Shown here one piece after another: positions 63,625 through 64,000 of a stretch of 64,000 nucleotides of DNA. The stretch lies in the NCBI RefSeq assembly GCF_036002945.1, contig NZ_CP108529.1, positions 1,364,001-1,428,000 of the forward strand. Direction: 5' to 3'. Numbering within the stretch: the stretch's first letter is position 1; each line of letters opens with the position of its first letter. The notes below the pieces were generated by a model. It did no database searches. It saw only the letters and a list, made by a program, of their open reading frames with translations, and was not told the DNA's origin. Origin of the DNA: Streptomyces sp. NBC_01224. GTDB taxonomy: Bacteria; Actinomycetota; Actinomycetes; Streptomycetales; Streptomycetaceae. The position numbers were made by a program, and so were the translations under genes.

Positions 63625-64000
63625 AGGCTGCCCCTCCGGCTCGAAGCGTGCTCGCCGCAGGAACTGCGTACGACAAGGCGGGCGGGAAGGGTGACGGACT
63701 GCGGGGACCGTCCCTCGATGAGGTCGACCAGCGCCCGCACGGCGGCTCGGCCGAGTTCGCCGGTCGGCTGGGCGATGGCCGTGATCGGTGGGTCGGTATG
63801 CAGGAACCACGGGATGTCGTCGAAGGCCGCGAGCCCGATGTCCTGCGGGACGCGCAGCCCGCGTGCGCGGATCGCGTCCAGCGCGCCGAGTGCCATCAGA
63901 TTGTCGGCGGCGAATACGACCTCGGGCGGTTCGGGAAGGTCCAGAAAGCGCTCGGTGGCGCGGCGCCCGCTGTCCGCCTGGAAGTCGCCCTGCCCGATGT
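63621..64000 (-). CDS. LacI-family regulator (RbsR-like), C-terminal part
   Basis: The minus-strand frame is open from the right edge to a TGA at 63621-63623 and gives the end of a LacI-type sensor domain: FAADNLMALGALDAIRARGL, then DIGLAAFDDIPWF and a closing LPARLVVRSSCG. The DNA-binding end lies beyond the window. Its stop overlaps the start of the degenerate rbsA, so it was the first gene of the ribose operon. Confidence 0.85.
   Translation of the reverse strand, partial: IGQGDFQADSGRRATERFLDLPEPPEVVFAADNLMALGALDAIRARGLRVPQDIGLAAFDDIPWFLHTDPPITAIAQPTGELGRAAVRALVDLIEGRSPQSVTLPARLVVRSSCGEHASSRRGSL

Overview
The window is very GC-rich actinomycete DNA, most likely Streptomyces. About the first 46 kb is part of a type I modular polyketide synthase (PKS) cluster primed by 3-amino-5-hydroxybenzoate (AHBA), i.e. 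an ansamycin-type pathway. The evidence is an AHBA synthase of the RifK type, a RifL-like oxidoreductase fused to a RifM-like phosphatase, a ROK-family RifN-like kinase, and a PKS whose loading module is an acyl-CoA ligase. Every cluster gene lies on the minus strand, so the biosynthetic order runs from right to left.

Cluster layout, right to left: AHBA synthase (45269-46432) and the RifL-RifM fusion (43488-45272), three strong hairpins (43341-43475), PKS A (30006-43193; loading module plus two modules), FAD monooxygenase, EryG-like methyltransferase, LuxR-LAL regulator, YceI-like protein, ROK kinase, PKS B (12316-22815; two modules) and PKS C (1-12308; two modules and part of a third, running off the left edge). 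Read colinearly the domains predict AHBA; methylmalonate/KR; malonate/DH-KR three times (a conjugated triene); methylmalonate/KR; malonate/KR; malonate/KR(partial). I cannot match this order to a named ansamycin. The amide synthase, the aminoDAHP, aminoDHQ and dehydratase genes and the last modules are not here and should lie left of base 1. Paired CCCCTA motifs precede the AHBA operon, PKS A and PKS B and are candidate operators for the LAL regulator.

From 47 to 51.4 kb there is an MMPL-type exporter and a two-component system. From 51.6 to 53.2 kb a collapsed Tn3-family element (38-bp inverted repeats, 5-bp GATTC target duplication) sits inside a remnant of a UvrD-like helicase gene and carries an intact gene for a secreted ricin-type lectin. 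Two overlapping ATP-grasp ligase genes follow (53.2-55.0 kb).

From 55.6 to 59.5 kb there is a nucleoside-salvage group: MFS transporter, nucleoside hydrolase and a divergent LacI regulator with a palindromic operator. The right end holds a GmrSD-type (DUF262/DUF1524) restriction enzyme between decayed genes, an intact ribokinase, a collapsed ribose ABC transporter and the end of another LacI regulator. The dense pseudogenes right of 51 kb suggest an accessory region bordering the cluster.
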